Counted from the first letter of the stretch, positions 1 through 10,269 are shown. The stretch is DNA of 41,965 nt from a bacterium (GCA_030426085.1 JAUHYW010000084.1:1-41965), one strand, 5' to 3'. Translations and numbers: made by a program. Notes: generated from the letters alone by a model not told the origin.

Positions 1-246
1 AACGGCGGGGCCCGGCATCAGCTCAGCGGTCAGGGCGGCCGCGGCGGTCAGGGCGGCAACGGCGGCCGCGGGGGCCACGGCGGGGGCGGCGGCGGCGGGC
101 CGTCGATCGGCGTCTTCCTCGTCGGCGGGGCCAACCCCCAGGTCGCGGTGCAGTCCTACGTCATCGGCGATGGCGGCGCGGGCGGCGCGAGCCCCGGGCA
201 GGCGGGCAACGCCGGCCAGACCGCCGAGGTCCACCCCCCGCGCTGA
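1..246 (+). CDS. C-terminal fragment of a glycine-rich protein (5' end outside window)
   Basis: An open frame runs from base 1 to a TGA at 244-246 and encodes 81 residues, with no start in the window. The first 37 residues are almost all Gly with Arg, Gln, Asn and His. A short hydrophobic strand (IGVFLVGG) and a second Gly/Ala-rich stretch follow. Runs of GG-x-GG ending in a beta-strand-like block resemble the ends of large secreted Gly-rich proteins of Myxococcota, but this is a pattern impression and no specific family is recognised. The function is unknown. The frame has no stop codon and is followed by a 166-bp spacer before the next gene on the same strand. Confidence 0.6.
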   Translation, partial: NGGARHQLSGQGGRGGQGGNGGRGGHGGGGGGGPSIGVFLVGGANPQVAVQSYVIGDGGAGGASPGQAGNAGQTAEVHPPR

Positions 247-365
247 GCCGATCGAGGGCGGCCGGCGGCGCCTGATCCGCCTCCCGAACACGGGAAAGTG
301 CCGGCCCTCGAATCCTTCTCCGAGTTTCTACATCGGATAGGTCGGAATTACTCGCCACGGCAGCC

Positions 366-381
366 GAGGATCCGTATCCTC
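366..381. promoter_or_regulatory. Inverted repeat upstream of the MetX-type gene
   Basis: GAGGAT-CCGT-ATCCTC is a perfect 6-bp inverted repeat with a 4-nt centre, 31 bp before the ATG at 413. It could be an operator or a short leader hairpin. No known riboswitch core was recognised in the 246-412 spacer. A repeat this short could be chance in GC-rich DNA. Confidence 0.2.
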
Positions 382-412
382 CATTCCGTCCACTGCCCTG
401 TGGAGCGACCCG

Positions 413-1531
413 ATGTCCCGTACCGCCGCCCTCCTCCGGGAGCCCGAGCCGCTCGGCCCGCCCATCGCGCACATCCCGGGTCCGTTCGCGATGCGCCGGG
501 GGGGCAGCCTGCCGGAGCTGGAGATGGCCTTCGAAACGTGGGGCACCCTCTCAGCCGAAGCCGACAACGCAATCCTGATCCTCACCGGGCTGTCGCCGAG
601 CGCCCACGCCGCGTCGTCGGCGTGGGATCCGACCCCCGGCTGGTGGGAGGACATGATCGGCCCCGGACGGCCGCTCGACACCGACCGCTTCTTCGTCGTC
701 TGCGTCAACCACCTCGGCTCGTGCTTCGGCTCGACCGGGCCGGCGTCCATCGATCCCCGCGACGGACGGCGCTACAACCTGCGCTTCCCCGAGCTGACGA
801 TGGAGGACATGGCTCGCGCCGCCCGGGAGACCATGCGCAGCCTGGGCGTGCAGCGGCTGGCGGCGCTGGTCGGCCCGTCGATGGGCGGCATGGTCGCCCT
901 GGCGTACGCGGTGCAGTTCCCCGGTGAGGTCGACGCGATCGCGCTCATCTCGACCGCGGCCCGGCTCGACGCCCGCACCATCGCGATCCACTCGCTCCAG
1001 CGGGAGGCGATCCGGGTCGATCCGGCCTGGGACGACGGCGACTACGAGCGCCCGCCCACCGCCGGTATGAAGCTCGCCCGCAAGATCGGGATGAGCAGCT
1101 ACCGCACCGCCGAGGAGTGGGCCGAGCGCTTCGGCCGTCAGCGCACCGATCGCTGGGGCAAGGCGCTCTTCGGCATCGAGTTCGAGATCGAGTCCTACCT
1201 CGAGGCGGTGGCCCGCAAGTTCGTCGATCAGTTCGACGCGAACTGCTACCTCTACCTCTCGCGGGCGATGGATCTCTTCGACGTCTCCGAGCACGGCGAC
1301 TGCGTCTACTCGGCCCTCGCGCGGGTCGAGGCGCCCCGCATCCTCGTCGTGGGCGTCGAGAGCGACACCCTCTTCCCCCTCGCCCAGCAGCAGTCGCTGG
1401 CCGACGCCTTCGCCCGGGCCGACAAGAACGTCGAGATGGTGGCGCTGCCTTCGAAGCAGGGCCACGACGCCTTCCTGGTCGACATGCCGCGCTTCCAGCC
1501 CCTCATCGGCGGCTGGCTGAGCCGGGGCTGA
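413..1531 (+). CDS. metX: Homoserine O-acyltransferase (MetX family)
   Basis: This 372-residue alpha/beta-hydrolase-fold protein probably transfers an acetyl (possibly succinyl) group from acyl-CoA to the hydroxyl of homoserine, the committed step to methionine, in the cytoplasm. Visible features are the family block NHLGSCFGSTGP (residues 99-110), the nucleophile elbow GPSMGGM with Ser156, Asp318 in ESDTLFP and His351 in GHDAFLVD, which together give the Ser-Asp-His triad. The length is normal for the family. The ATG at 413 leaves about 20 residues before the conserved PGPFAMRRGG segment, as usual. It stands alone, with the glycine-rich gene upstream and a convergent gene downstream. Related MetX-fold enzymes can acylate serine or use succinyl-CoA, so the exact donor and acceptor are not settled. 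Confidence 0.88.
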   Translation: MSRTAALLREPEPLGPPIAHIPGPFAMRRGGSLPELEMAFETWGTLSAEADNAILILTGLSPSAHAASSAWDPTPGWWEDMIGPGRPLDTDRFFVVCVNHLGSCFGSTGPASIDPRDGRRYNLRFPELTMEDMARAARETMRSLGVQRLAALVGPSMGGMVALAYAVQFPGEVDAIALISTAARLDARTIAIHSLQREAIRVDPAWDDGDYERPPTAGMKLARKIGMSSYRTAEEWAERFGRQRTDRWGKALFGIEFEIESYLEAVARKFVDQFDANCYLYLSRAMDLFDVSEHGDCVYSALARVEAPRILVVGVESDTLFPLAQQQSLADAFARADKNVEMVALPSKQGHDAFLVDMPRFQPLIGGWLSRG

Positions 1532-1537
1532 GCCCGA

Positions 1538-1605
1538 CCGACCCCGTGAATGGGTCCACCGACCCCGTGAATCCGTGCCCCTGGACCCGCTCCGACCCCG
1601 TGAAT
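1538..1605. repeat. Three direct copies of a 14-bp repeat in a convergent intergenic gap
   Basis: CCGACCCCGTGAAT occurs identically at 1538-1551, 1559-1572 and 1592-1605, with irregular spacers of 7 and 19 bp. Two copies sit in possible hairpins: GACCC-CGTGAAT-GGGTC at copy 1 and CCCCG-TGAAT-CGGGG at copy 3. The cluster lies between the convergent stop codons at 1531 and 1619. It could be a dispersed intergenic (REP-like) element or a bidirectional transcription end. Confidence 0.7.
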
Positions 1606-1618
1606 CGGGGGCATCGGC

Positions 1619-2674
1619 TCAGGGGAAGTGCACGCTCTCGTCTTCGTGCACCGGGGTGACGCCATCGTCGTCCGCGGCGTCGGCCCGGGGGCCCATGTAG
1701 CGGATCGTGGCGTGCTGCCGAGGGCAGACCAGATCCACCGACGCGACCCGCCGCAGCTCGACGGTGAAGCGGGCCTCGGGTCGGGCGAAGCGGATGTCGG
1801 CGCCGCCGGGCAGGGTCGCACCCAGCCGGCGGGCGGGCCCGTCGTCCCGGCGCATGTGGCGCACGATGAGCAGATCGTGGCCTCGGTTGACGAGCTGCAC
1901 GTCGTGCTCGCCCACCTGCACCACGACGTCGGCCGGCACGCCCTCGCCGGGGGCGTCGAGGTCGACGGTGACCTCGAACGGCTCCCCGGCCTCGTGCTCG
2001 ACGTTGAAGATGGCCACGAAGTGCTCGGTGTACTCGGCGAGGTAGCCGCCGATCTCGATGCGGTCGCTGCCGCCGCCGGGCGGGGTCAGCTCGACGACCA
2101 CCGGGTGCCCGATGTGGGCCTCGAGCATGGGCTCGAAGGCGTCGCCGGCGGCCTGGAGCAGCTCCTTGCCCACCCCCTCGACGTCCTTCTGCCCCGCGCT
2201 GAGCACCTTCGACTGCGTGGTCTCGACCACCCGCCCGATCACCTTGCCCAGCGCCCGGTTGAAGGCGTCGCGCAGGGTATTGTAGGTGTTACGCCAGCCG
2301 CGCTTGAGCCGCCCCCACACCCCCGGGTTGAAGGTCTCCTCGATCTGCGTCCGGCGCTCGCGGGCCTCCTCCGGTGAGAGCTGGCCGGTGAACCGGCAGA
2401 TCGCGAGCACCTCGCCCATCTCCTTCTGATAGAGCAGGTAGCCCTTCTTGACGAGGCCCCGGCGGGTGCGGTGGGGCGACAGGTAGCGCAGTTGCAGGCC
2501 GCGGCCGAACACCCGCAGGTCGCCCCACACGGTGCTGCCGTTCTTCATCACCAGCGTCACGAAGTGATCGTCGATCAGCCGCAGGCACTCGTCCCGCTGG
2601 CGGGCGCGGATGAAGGCGCTGATGATCGCCGACAGGAAGATGAAGCCGATCGTGGCCCAGAAGAAGTCGTCCAT
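1619..2674 (-). CDS. Membrane-anchored protein of unknown function
   Basis: A 351-residue protein with one N-terminal hydrophobic helix (about residues 3-21, FFWATIGFIFLSAIISAF) followed by basic residues, so the rest is probably cytoplasmic. Residues 40-70 (FVTLVMKNGSTVWGDLRVF) look like a small beta domain. A charged helical centre (about 105-190) and a beta-rich C-terminal half with acidic patches follow. No enzyme motif is recognised. The ATG at 2674 is preceded by a GGGGAGGGG purine run that can serve as ribosome binding site. The stop faces the metX stop across the 14-bp repeats. It is 31 bp downstream of korB on the same strand and could be co-transcribed with it. Confidence 0.7.
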   Translation of the reverse strand: MDDFFWATIGFIFLSAIISAFIRARQRDECLRLIDDHFVTLVMKNGSTVWGDLRVFGRGLQLRYLSPHRTRRGLVKKGYLLYQKEMGEVLAICRFTGQLSPEEARERRTQIEETFNPGVWGRLKRGWRNTYNTLRDAFNRALGKVIGRVVETTQSKVLSAGQKDVEGVGKELLQAAGDAFEPMLEAHIGHPVVVELTPPGGGSDRIEIGGYLAEYTEHFVAIFNVEHEAGEPFEVTVDLDAPGEGVPADVVVQVGEHDVQLVNRGHDLLIVRHMRRDDGPARRLGATLPGGADIRFARPEARFTVELRRVASVDLVCPRQHATIRYMGPRADAADDDGVTPVHEDESVHFP

Positions 2675-2705
2675 CGCCCCCCTCCCCTGCCGGGCGCGGT
2701 GTGCG

Positions 2706-3733
<1,028 letters not shown>

Positions 3734-3737
<4 letters not shown>

Positions 3738-5575
3738 CGGGCGTGCTCCAACTCGGCGCTCAGGGCGCGGATCAGCTCGGCTTCCTTGAACGGCTTGCCC
3801 TGCACCTTGCAGACCGACTCCACGGGGATGAGGTAGCGGGCCCGCAGCACCATCGCGAGCTGACCCATGTTCAGCTCGGGCACCATCACCCGCTCGAAGC
3901 GGCCCAGGATGTCGCCCAGATCGGCGGGCAGCGGGTTGAGGTGGCGCAGGTGCACATGGGCCACCGAGCGCCCCTTGCCCTGGAGGTGCTCGACCGCCGA
4001 GCGCACGGCGCCGAAGGTGCCGCCCCAGGCGACGACGAGCACGTCGCCCGACTCGGGGCCGAAGACCTCGGTCGGCGGGATGTGCTGCGCCACCCGGGCC
4101 ACCTTGGCCGCCCGCAGCTCGGTCATGAACTGGTGGTTGGCCGGGTCGTAGCTCACGTTCCCGGTCAGGTGCTCCTTCTCGAGCCCGCCCAGCCGATGCT
4201 CGAGCCCGGGGGTGCCGGGCACCGCCCACGGGCGGCCCAGATCCTCATCGCGGGCGTAGGGCTGGAAGCCCTCGGCCTCGGTGTGGAAGTCCTTCTCGAT
4301 GCGCGGGATCTGCGACATGTCGGGGATCTTCCACGGCTCGGCGCCATTGGCCAGATAGCCGTCGCTGAGGATGACCACCGGCAGCATGTGGCGCAGCGCG
4401 ATGCGGGCGGCCTCGATGGCCACGAAGAAGCAGTCCCCGGGGGTCGCGGCGGCCACCACCGGCACCGGGCACTCGCCGTTGCGGCCGTAGAGCACCTGCA
4501 ACAGATCGGCCTGCTCGGTCTTGGTCGGCAGCCCGGTGCTGGGCCCGCCCCGCTGGATGTCGCACACGATGAGCGGGAGCTCGGTCATCACCGCCAGCCC
4601 GATGGCCTCGGCTTTGAGCGCCACCCCCGGCCCGCTGGTCGAGGTCACCGCGAGCCCGCCGGCGTAGGCCGCGCCGATGGCCGCGCAGACCGCCGCGATC
4701 TCGTCCTCGGCCTGGAAGGTCTTGGCCCCGAGGTGCTTCTGGGCCGCCAGGAAGTGCAGCAGGTCGCTGGCCGGGGTGATCGGGTACGAACCGAGGAACA
4801 ACTCCAGCCCGCTCAGCTCGGCGGCGGCGAGCAGCCCCAGCCCCAGCGCCTCGTTGCCGTTGATGCCCCGGTAGCGCCCCGGCTCGAGCCGGGCCTTGGG
4901 CACCACATAGCTGTGGGTGAAGATCTCCGCCGTCTCGCCATAGTGGTAGCCGGCCTTGAGCGCGGCGAGGTTGGCGTCGGCGACGTCGGGGGCCTTGGCC
5001 CGGAACTTCTTCTCGATCCACGCGATGGTGTGCTCGAGCGGCCGGTTGTACATCCAGTACACCAGCCCCAGCGCGAGGAAGTTCTTGCAGCGCACCGCCG
5101 CCCGCTGGTTGAGCCCCGACCCGCTGATCGCCTCGAGCGTCATCGAGGTGATGTCGAGCGGGAACACCCGGAACATCTGCAGCGAGCCGTCCTCGAGCGG
5201 GTTGCTCTCGAAGCCGGCCCGCTCGAGGTTCTTGTCGGTGAAGGCGTGGGTGTTGGCGATGAGGATGCCATCCGGCTTGAGGTCGCCGATGTTGACCCGC
5301 AGCGCGGCCGGGTTCATCGCCACCAGCACGTCGGGCGCGTCGCCGTGGGTGTAGATCTGCTGGCTCGAGAAGTTGAGCTGGAACCCGCTGACCCCCGCCA
5401 GCGAGCCGGCCGGGGCCCGGATCTCGGCCGGGAAGTCGGGGAACGTGGCGACGTCGTTGCCCAGCAGGGCCGACGTCTGGGTGAACTGGGTGCCGGTCAG
5501 CTGCATCCCGTCGCCCGAGTCACCGGCGAACCGGATCGCGACGGTCTCCAACTCGACGGTCTGCGCCGTGCTCAT
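3734..5575 (-). CDS. korA: 2-oxoacid (2-oxoglutarate):ferredoxin oxidoreductase, fused gamma-alpha subunit
   Basis: A 613-residue subunit with the gamma domain first (GDSGDGMQ near residue 18, then FPDFPAEIRAP), followed by the alpha (pyrimidine-binding) domain starting about residue 230 (GNEALGLGLLAAAEL, GSYPITPASDLLHFL, FQAEDEIAAVCAAIGAAYAG, TSTSGPGVALKAEA) and a C-terminal transketolase-like region. This order and length are those of KorA. The start at 5575 follows a GGAG site 10 bases upstream; the frame stays open upstream to about 5785, but that extension has no family similarity. It is the first gene of korA-korB. No separate delta (ferredoxin) or KorC/KorD-type gene is next to it, which fits the two-subunit enzyme. 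Confidence 0.9.
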
Positions 5576-5786
5576 CGAAGCATACTCCACCGGGCGGCGT
5601 GCCCGTGTCCTCGGCCCCGGGAGGGTCGGTATTCGGGCGAACATAGGGAATCGGGCCGACTTTGACAACCGATCGGGCCCCCGCCGACGGACCCCGGTCG
5701 GGTCACTGGTCGACACGACCCCGGAGGCCTGAGATGCTCGCCGCGCGCAAAACGATTCCGAGCGTATCGCCTCGATACACCACACC

Positions 5787-5791
5787 AGGAG
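5787..5791 (+). promoter_or_regulatory. Ribosome binding site fixing a GTG start
   Basis: AGGAG at 5787-5791 lies 8 bases before the GTG at 5800. This decides the start of the uracil-DNA glycosylase gene against the longer open frame beginning at 5662. Confidence 0.7.
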
Positions 5792-5799
5792 TTCCCCCC

Positions 5800-6570
5800 G
5801 TGCCGACCCCGGTCGAGATCGCCCTCAGCCTGCGCGAATGGCTCGCGCCCCTGCGCTTCGGGCCGCCGGTGACCCACGTCTATCAACCGCTGGACTATGC
5901 CTGGGCCGGCCACCGGGCCTGGCTCGAGCGCTACGGCACCGGCCCCCGGGAGGCGCTGCTGCTGGGCATGAACCCCGGGCCGTGGGGCATGGCCCAGACC
6001 GGCGTACCTTTCGGGCAGCCCCAGCTCGTGCGCGCGGCCCTCGGTATCGAGGCGCCGATCGGTCCCCCGGCCGACGCCCACCCCAAGCGCCCGGTCCTCG
6101 GCTTCGGCTGCACCCGGCGGGACATCGGCGGCGAGCGGGTCTGGGGCTGGGTCCGGGATGTCTTCGGCGGCGCGGAGGCGTTCTTCGCCCGCTTCGCGAT
6201 CATCAACTACTGCCCGCTGAGCTTCATGGAGGCCTCGGGCCGCAACCGCACCCCGGACAAGCTGCCCATCGCCGAGCGGCGGCCGCTGTTCGAGGCGTGC
6301 GACCGGGCGCTCATCGAGCGGGTGCGGCACCACGCGCCGGCGTGGGTCATCGGCATCGGGGCCTTCGCCGAGAAGCGGGCCCGGCGGGTGCTGGCCCCGC
6401 TGGCCGAGACCGGCGAGCTGCCCCGCATCGGCCGCATCCTGCATCCGAGCCCGGCGAGCCCGCTGGCCAATCGGGGGTGGGCGCCGCAGGCCACGGCGCA
6501 GTTGGCGGCGCTGGGGCTGGCCTCGGCCGATCAGGTCGCGGCGGCCGGCGGATCGGAGGCCCGGAGCTGA
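5800..6570 (+). CDS. Uracil-DNA glycosylase, SMUG1 family
   Basis: A 256-residue enzyme that removes uracil (and in the family also 5-hydroxymethyluracil and related bases) from DNA, starting base-excision repair. The signature GMNPGPWGMAQTGVPFG (about 56-72) is close to the animal SMUG1 active-site motif and includes the water-positioning Asn58. HPSPASP (215-221) is the second catalytic motif, with His215. NYCPLSFMEASGRN (136-149) matches the DNA-intercalating wedge region. The GTG start at 5800 has a good AGGAG site and gives the usual family length. The gene is divergent from korA and its last 40 bases overlap the end of the convergent histidine kinase gene. SMUG1 is less common in bacteria than Ung-type enzymes, but the motif match is strong. 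Confidence 0.92.
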   Translation: MPTPVEIALSLREWLAPLRFGPPVTHVYQPLDYAWAGHRAWLERYGTGPREALLLGMNPGPWGMAQTGVPFGQPQLVRAALGIEAPIGPPADAHPKRPVLGFGCTRRDIGGERVWGWVRDVFGGAEAFFARFAIINYCPLSFMEASGRNRTPDKLPIAERRPLFEACDRALIERVRHHAPAWVIGIGAFAEKRARRVLAPLAETGELPRIGRILHPSPASPLANRGWAPQATAQLAALGLASADQVAAAGGSEARS

Positions 6571-7652
6571 TCGGGCACGGTGAAGGTGACCGCGGTCCCC
6601 TCCCCCGGCGCCGATTGCAGCGTGATCTCCCCGCCCCACAGCTCGACCGAGCGTCGGCAGATCGCCAGCCCGAGGCCGACGCCGCCGCCCCGGTCGTCGG
6701 GGGGGTGCAGCCGGCGGAACATCTCGAACACCTCGATCTGCATCTCGGGGGCGATGCCGATGCCGTTGTCCCGCACGGTGACGGCCCACGCCCGCTCCCG
6801 GCGTCGGGCGTGCACCCCCACCCGCAGGGCGCGGTCGGCGCGGTACTTCACCGCGTTCTCGATGAGGTTGAGCAGCAGCCGGTGCAGCGCGACCCGGGGC
6901 ACGGTGACGACGGGCAGGGCGCCGATTTCGAAGGTCGCCCCGGCCTCCCGCAGCGGCTGGCGCAGCGCCTGACGCACCTCGGCGAGCACCGACCCGATGG
7001 CCACCGGCTCTCCGGCGGCGGAGCGGCCGGCGCGGGCGTAGCTCAGCAGGCCCTTGAGGTGGCCCTGCATCTGGGACACGCCCGAGCGGATGTGGTGTAC
7101 GAAGCGTCGGGGGCGCGCGGCGAGCTGGTCGCCGAGGGCCCCGACGAGCAGATCGACGAAGCCGGCGATGTTGCGCAGCGGCGCCTGCAAGTCATGGGAG
7201 GCGACGTCGGCGAACTGCTCCAGCTCGCGGCGGGCGGCGATCTGGCGGGTCACGTTCTCGTAGACCGAGGCCACCCGGCGCTCGCCGAGCGGCACGAAGT
7301 GGATGCGGAACCAGCGCAGGGGGTGGGTCTCGTCGCCGTAGGGCACCGCCTCCATGGTCTCGCCCTGCTCCCGGTCTGCGACCCGGAGCCACGCGTGGGG
7401 GATGTTGTGCGCCTCGGGGGCGTCGAGGCCCGAGGGGAACAGCTCGCCGACGGTCTGCCCGACGCGGTCGCCCATCGGCAGGCCGCTCTCGGCGGTGGCC
7501 TGGGGGTTGGCGTAGATCAGACGTACGTCGGCCGGCGCGTCGGTCTCGGCGTGCCATACGGTCACCCCGAAGGGCGCCCGGTCGACGAGGGCGCGCCACG
7601 CGGGCGCGCTCAGCGGGTCGAGTTCGACGGAGGGGTCGGGCTTCGGCGCCAT
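6531..7652 (-). CDS. PAS-domain histidine kinase (cytoplasmic)
   Basis: A 373-residue sensor kinase with a PAS-like sensor (about 15-135, with VRLIYANPQA and WFRIHFVPL), a HisKA dimerisation domain with phospho-acceptor His153 in ASHDLQAPLRN, and a HATPase domain with N box (LIENAVKYR), G1 (DNGIGIAPE), F box (FEMFRRL) and G2 (GGVGLGLAI). No transmembrane helix or signal peptide is seen, so it probably senses an intracellular cue. The FADVASHDLQAPLR form is shared with phytochrome-type kinases, but no chromophore GAF domain is present. No response regulator adjoins it, so it is an orphan kinase here. It is transcribed divergently from the GNAT gene and overlaps the glycosylase gene tail to tail. 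Confidence 0.88.
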   Translation of the reverse strand: MAPKPDPSVELDPLSAPAWRALVDRAPFGVTVWHAETDAPADVRLIYANPQATAESGLPMGDRVGQTVGELFPSGLDAPEAHNIPHAWLRVADREQGETMEAVPYGDETHPLRWFRIHFVPLGERRVASVYENVTRQIAARRELEQFADVASHDLQAPLRNIAGFVDLLVGALGDQLAARPRRFVHHIRSGVSQMQGHLKGLLSYARAGRSAAGEPVAIGSVLAEVRQALRQPLREAGATFEIGALPVVTVPRVALHRLLLNLIENAVKYRADRALRVGVHARRRERAWAVTVRDNGIGIAPEMQIEVFEMFRRLHPPDDRGGGVGLGLAICRRSVELWGGEITLQSAPGEGTAVTFTVPDQLRASDPPAAAT

Positions 7653-7758
7653 CGTCTCGTCAGTTACAGGAACGCGCGGTCATTGTCACGCACGGCGCAC
7701 CCCCGCTTGATCCGGTCGCGATGGACGGGTTATCACCCCGGCGAGCCACGGAGACGCG

Positions 7759-8361
7759 ATGGATCCGGCCGACCACCCCCCCCTACGCCTTCAACCGCTC
7801 GATGACACCGACCGCTCGCAGGTCGAGCGGCTGCTCCAGACCCCGCGCCTGCGCCGCCGGGTGCTGTTCTCGGGCCTGCACCAGCTCCACCCCATCGACT
7901 GGTCGCCCCAGCGGCGCACCTTCGTCATCCGCGAGGGCGACGAGATCGTGGGGACCGTCGAGCTGCGCCAGGAGGAGGACGAGCCCGAGACCTGGGAGCT
8001 GTCGGTGGTCATCGAGCAGCGCGAGCGCGTGCTCGACGGCGCCCGGTGCGCCCTCGCCGGGCTGTTCTTCGCCTTCGAGGTGATGGACGCCGAGGCGGTG
8101 TGGTTCTGGGCCCCCCGCGAGAACCGCCCGGTGCGCCGGGTGGCCGAGAAGCTCGGCTTCGTGAAGCTGCACCCGCTGCTCGTGCCCGGGGGCAAGCCGG
8201 CCGACGTCTTCGAACTCGAGCGCCGGACCTGGCAGACCCACACCATCCCCCACCTCGCGGCCTATCTCGGCGCGCCGGTCGAGATCACCGACAACACCAC
8301 CCTCTGGCGGGGCGAGTCCCAGGGCTTCTTCGCGGTGGAGCCCGGCGACCGCTCCCGCTGA
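7759..8361 (+). CDS. GNAT-family N-acetyltransferase
   Basis: A 200-residue protein with GNAT fold features: a strand with FVIREGDEIVGTVELRQ (about 55-71), a central strand-helix (WELSVVIEQRERVLDGARCALAGLFFAFE) where acetyl-CoA would bind, and the motif-B block ENRPVRRVAEKLGFVK (about 121-136) typical of RimJ/RimL-like members. The substrate (small amine, aminoglycoside-like compound or protein N-terminus) cannot be told. Start ATG 7759 follows GGAG. A C-terminal extension after residue 155 has no recognised motif. The stop lies 9 bp from the convergent MutS-like gene. Confidence 0.75.
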   Translation: MDPADHPPLRLQPLDDTDRSQVERLLQTPRLRRRVLFSGLHQLHPIDWSPQRRTFVIREGDEIVGTVELRQEEDEPETWELSVVIEQRERVLDGARCALAGLFFAFEVMDAEAVWFWAPRENRPVRRVAEKLGFVKLHPLLVPGGKPADVFELERRTWQTHTIPHLAAYLGAPVEITDNTTLWRGESQGFFAVEPGDRSR

Positions 8362-8370
8362 ACCGACCGG

Positions 8371-10269
8371 CTACTCGCTCGCGGGGGATCCGTCGGCGGG
8401 CACGTCGATGCCCTCCATCGCCAGGACGTGCAGCGCGTTGGTGGTCGTCGCCACACCCGGCTTGAGGGTGTAGTCGAAGTGCAGCCGCTCGCCGTCGAAC
8501 CGGTCGCTGAAGTGCCCGCAGACCACCTGCTCGGGCAGATCGCCGGCGACGCTCACCAGCGACAGATCATGGGTCGTCACCAGCCCGAAGCTGCGGTCGG
8601 CGCCCACCAGCCGGCGGACGATGGTGCGGCAGGCCAGGTGGCGCTCACGACTGTTGGTGCCGCTGAGCATCTCGTCGACCAGATACAGCCGGGGCGTCGA
8701 GCCCGGGCGCTCGGCGGCGTCGACCTCGTCCAGCACCCGCCGGATGCGCTTGACCTCGGCGTAGAACCGGCTGAGCCCCTGGTCGGGCGCGTCGGTGATC
8801 TGGATGCTCGTCGACGGCGCGCAGCGGATCAGGTCGAGCGCCCGGGCGCAGGCCGGGGCCCCGGCGAAGGCCAGGCGGGCGTTGATGCCCAGCGTGCGCA
8901 GGAACGAGCTCTTGCCGCTCATGTTGCTGCCGGTGATCAATACGAGCTGGCCCCGCTCGGCGAGGGTGAAGTCGTTGCTGACCCGGGCCTCGGCGGCGAA
9001 GAGCGGGTGCCCGACGCCCTCGGCGACGATCGGGGGGCCGTCGGCGTCGGTCGGGCGCACGACGGGCCACGCGAAGCCCGGGTGATCGGCCGCGAAGCCG
9101 CCGATGGAGGCCAGCGCCTCGATGTCGGCCAGCCCGGTGACGTCGTCCCGCAGGTGGCGCCCGTGGGCCAAGCGCCACTGTTCGAGGCGCCAGCACTGCT
9201 GGATCTCCCAGCACAGGGCGATGCTGACCACCGCGTAGAGCAGGCCGCTGTGGCGGACCTCGAGCGCGGCGACGATGTCCTCGAAGCGGGCCATCCGCCG
9301 GCTGGGCAGCGCGTCCCGACCGGTGGCGCCGTGGCTCAGGGCGTCCCGGGCGGCCTTCAGCACCGGCGCGGCGAAGCGCCGCCGCTCCACCAGGGCCAGC
9401 ATGCGGCGCAGGGCCCCGAACGGCTGGTGGTGGGCCTCGCCGAGCAGGTGCCCGTAGTGCGGGCTCAGGTAGCGGGTCGTCACCACCCACGCCACCACCT
9501 GGAGCAGCAGCGTGATCTGCCACGCCGTGGGCATGTCGAGGCTGAGGGTCAGCGCGAGTTGCACGAACGTCGCCGGCACCAGCAGACGGGTCAGCCAGAC
9601 CCACGGCTTCAGCCGGCGGGCGACGTCGAGATCGGCCTCGCCCCACTCGATGACCCGGGCCATCGCCGCCTCGTCGAACTCCACCAGCCGGGCCTCGATG
9701 GCCAGCCGATGTCGCAGGATCCGCAGGTGGGCCAGCTCGGCCGCCGCCGCTTGCCGGTCGGGCACCTCCGCCGGATCGAGCCCATCCCGCAGCAGCCGGG
9801 CCAGACGCCGCCGCCCCTCGGGCAGCCCCGCCCGATCGAGCAGCGCGAAGAGCGAGGTGCGCCCGAAGACTTGCAGCTCACCCAGCGCCGGCTCGTCGGG
9901 ATCGAGGAAGCGGGCGCCGTCGTCGGGCAGCGCGTCCCAGTCCCCTTCGAGCCGGGCGGCGGCCTCGAGGCACAGCCGCTGCCCCATCTTCAGCCGGGGG
10001 GCGAGCGCGTAGGGCCGCCGGTGCAGCCACGCGGCGACCGCGAATACGGCCAGCCCCAGCCCGACCAGCGGCCCGTACAGCGGCAGCCAGCTCCGCTCGT
10101 AGAGCCCGGCGATCGCACACAGAAAGGCGACGGCGAAGGCGACGAAGCGCACCACCGCGATGCGGGAGATGACGCCGTCGACCCGGTCGTACAGGCGGCC
10201 GTAGCGCGCGGCGAGGCGGCGATAGCGGGCGACGCGGCGACTGCGATCCGCCGGGCTCGGGCTCACCAT
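8371..10269 (-). CDS. Membrane-associated MutS-like ATPase
   Basis: A 632-residue protein whose C-terminal third is a MutS-type ABC ATPase: Walker A GSNMSGKSS (447-455), Walker B LYLVDEMLSGTNSRER (528-543) and the TTHD switch (565-568). The first 400 residues carry about four hydrophobic helices (around 36-56, 62-82, 225-245, 247-265) and a helical lever-like region, but no mismatch-recognition domain with its Phe-x-Glu motif. This is a divergent MutS group with membrane segments, not canonical MutS or MutS2; its role is not established and need not be mismatch repair. Its ATG at 10269 overlaps the end of nadK by 7 bases, so the two genes are coupled. Confidence 0.8.
   Translation of the reverse strand: MVSPSPADRSRRVARYRRLAARYGRLYDRVDGVISRIAVVRFVAFAVAFLCAIAGLYERSWLPLYGPLVGLGLAVFAVAAWLHRRPYALAPRLKMGQRLCLEAAARLEGDWDALPDDGARFLDPDEPALGELQVFGRTSLFALLDRAGLPEGRRRLARLLRDGLDPAEVPDRQAAAAELAHLRILRHRLAIEARLVEFDEAAMARVIEWGEADLDVARRLKPWVWLTRLLVPATFVQLALTLSLDMPTAWQITLLLQVVAWVVTTRYLSPHYGHLLGEAHHQPFGALRRMLALVERRRFAAPVLKAARDALSHGATGRDALPSRRMARFEDIVAALEVRHSGLLYAVVSIALCWEIQQCWRLEQWRLAHGRHLRDDVTGLADIEALASIGGFAADHPGFAWPVVRPTDADGPPIVAEGVGHPLFAAEARVSNDFTLAERGQLVLITGSNMSGKSSFLRTLGINARLAFAGAPACARALDLIRCAPSTSIQITDAPDQGLSRFYAEVKRIRRVLDEVDAAERPGSTPRLYLVDEMLSGTNSRERHLACRTIVRRLVGADRSFGLVTTHDLSLVSVAGDLPEQVVCGHFSDRFDGERLHFDYTLKPGVATTTNALHVLAMEGIDVPADGSPASE

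Noticed and set aside
246-412. Riboswitch before metX
   Set aside because: No SAM or related riboswitch core recognised; only a 6-bp inverted repeat is present.
3743-5665. Long plus-strand frame of 640 codons over korA
   Set aside because: Its protein is a His/Gly/Arg/Leu-rich shadow typical of GC-rich DNA; the minus strand codes a clear KorA.
5576-5785. N-terminal extension of korA
   Set aside because: No family similarity; the GGAG-preceded ATG at 5575 fits KorA length.
5838-7805. 655-codon plus-strand frame spanning the glycosylase and kinase genes
   Set aside because: Out-of-frame with both real genes; composition is Arg/Pro/Gly-rich and no motif is seen.
8046-8465. Small plus-strand frame overlapping the GNAT gene
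   Set aside because: Out of frame with the GNAT gene and Arg/Pro-rich, a codon-composition artefact.
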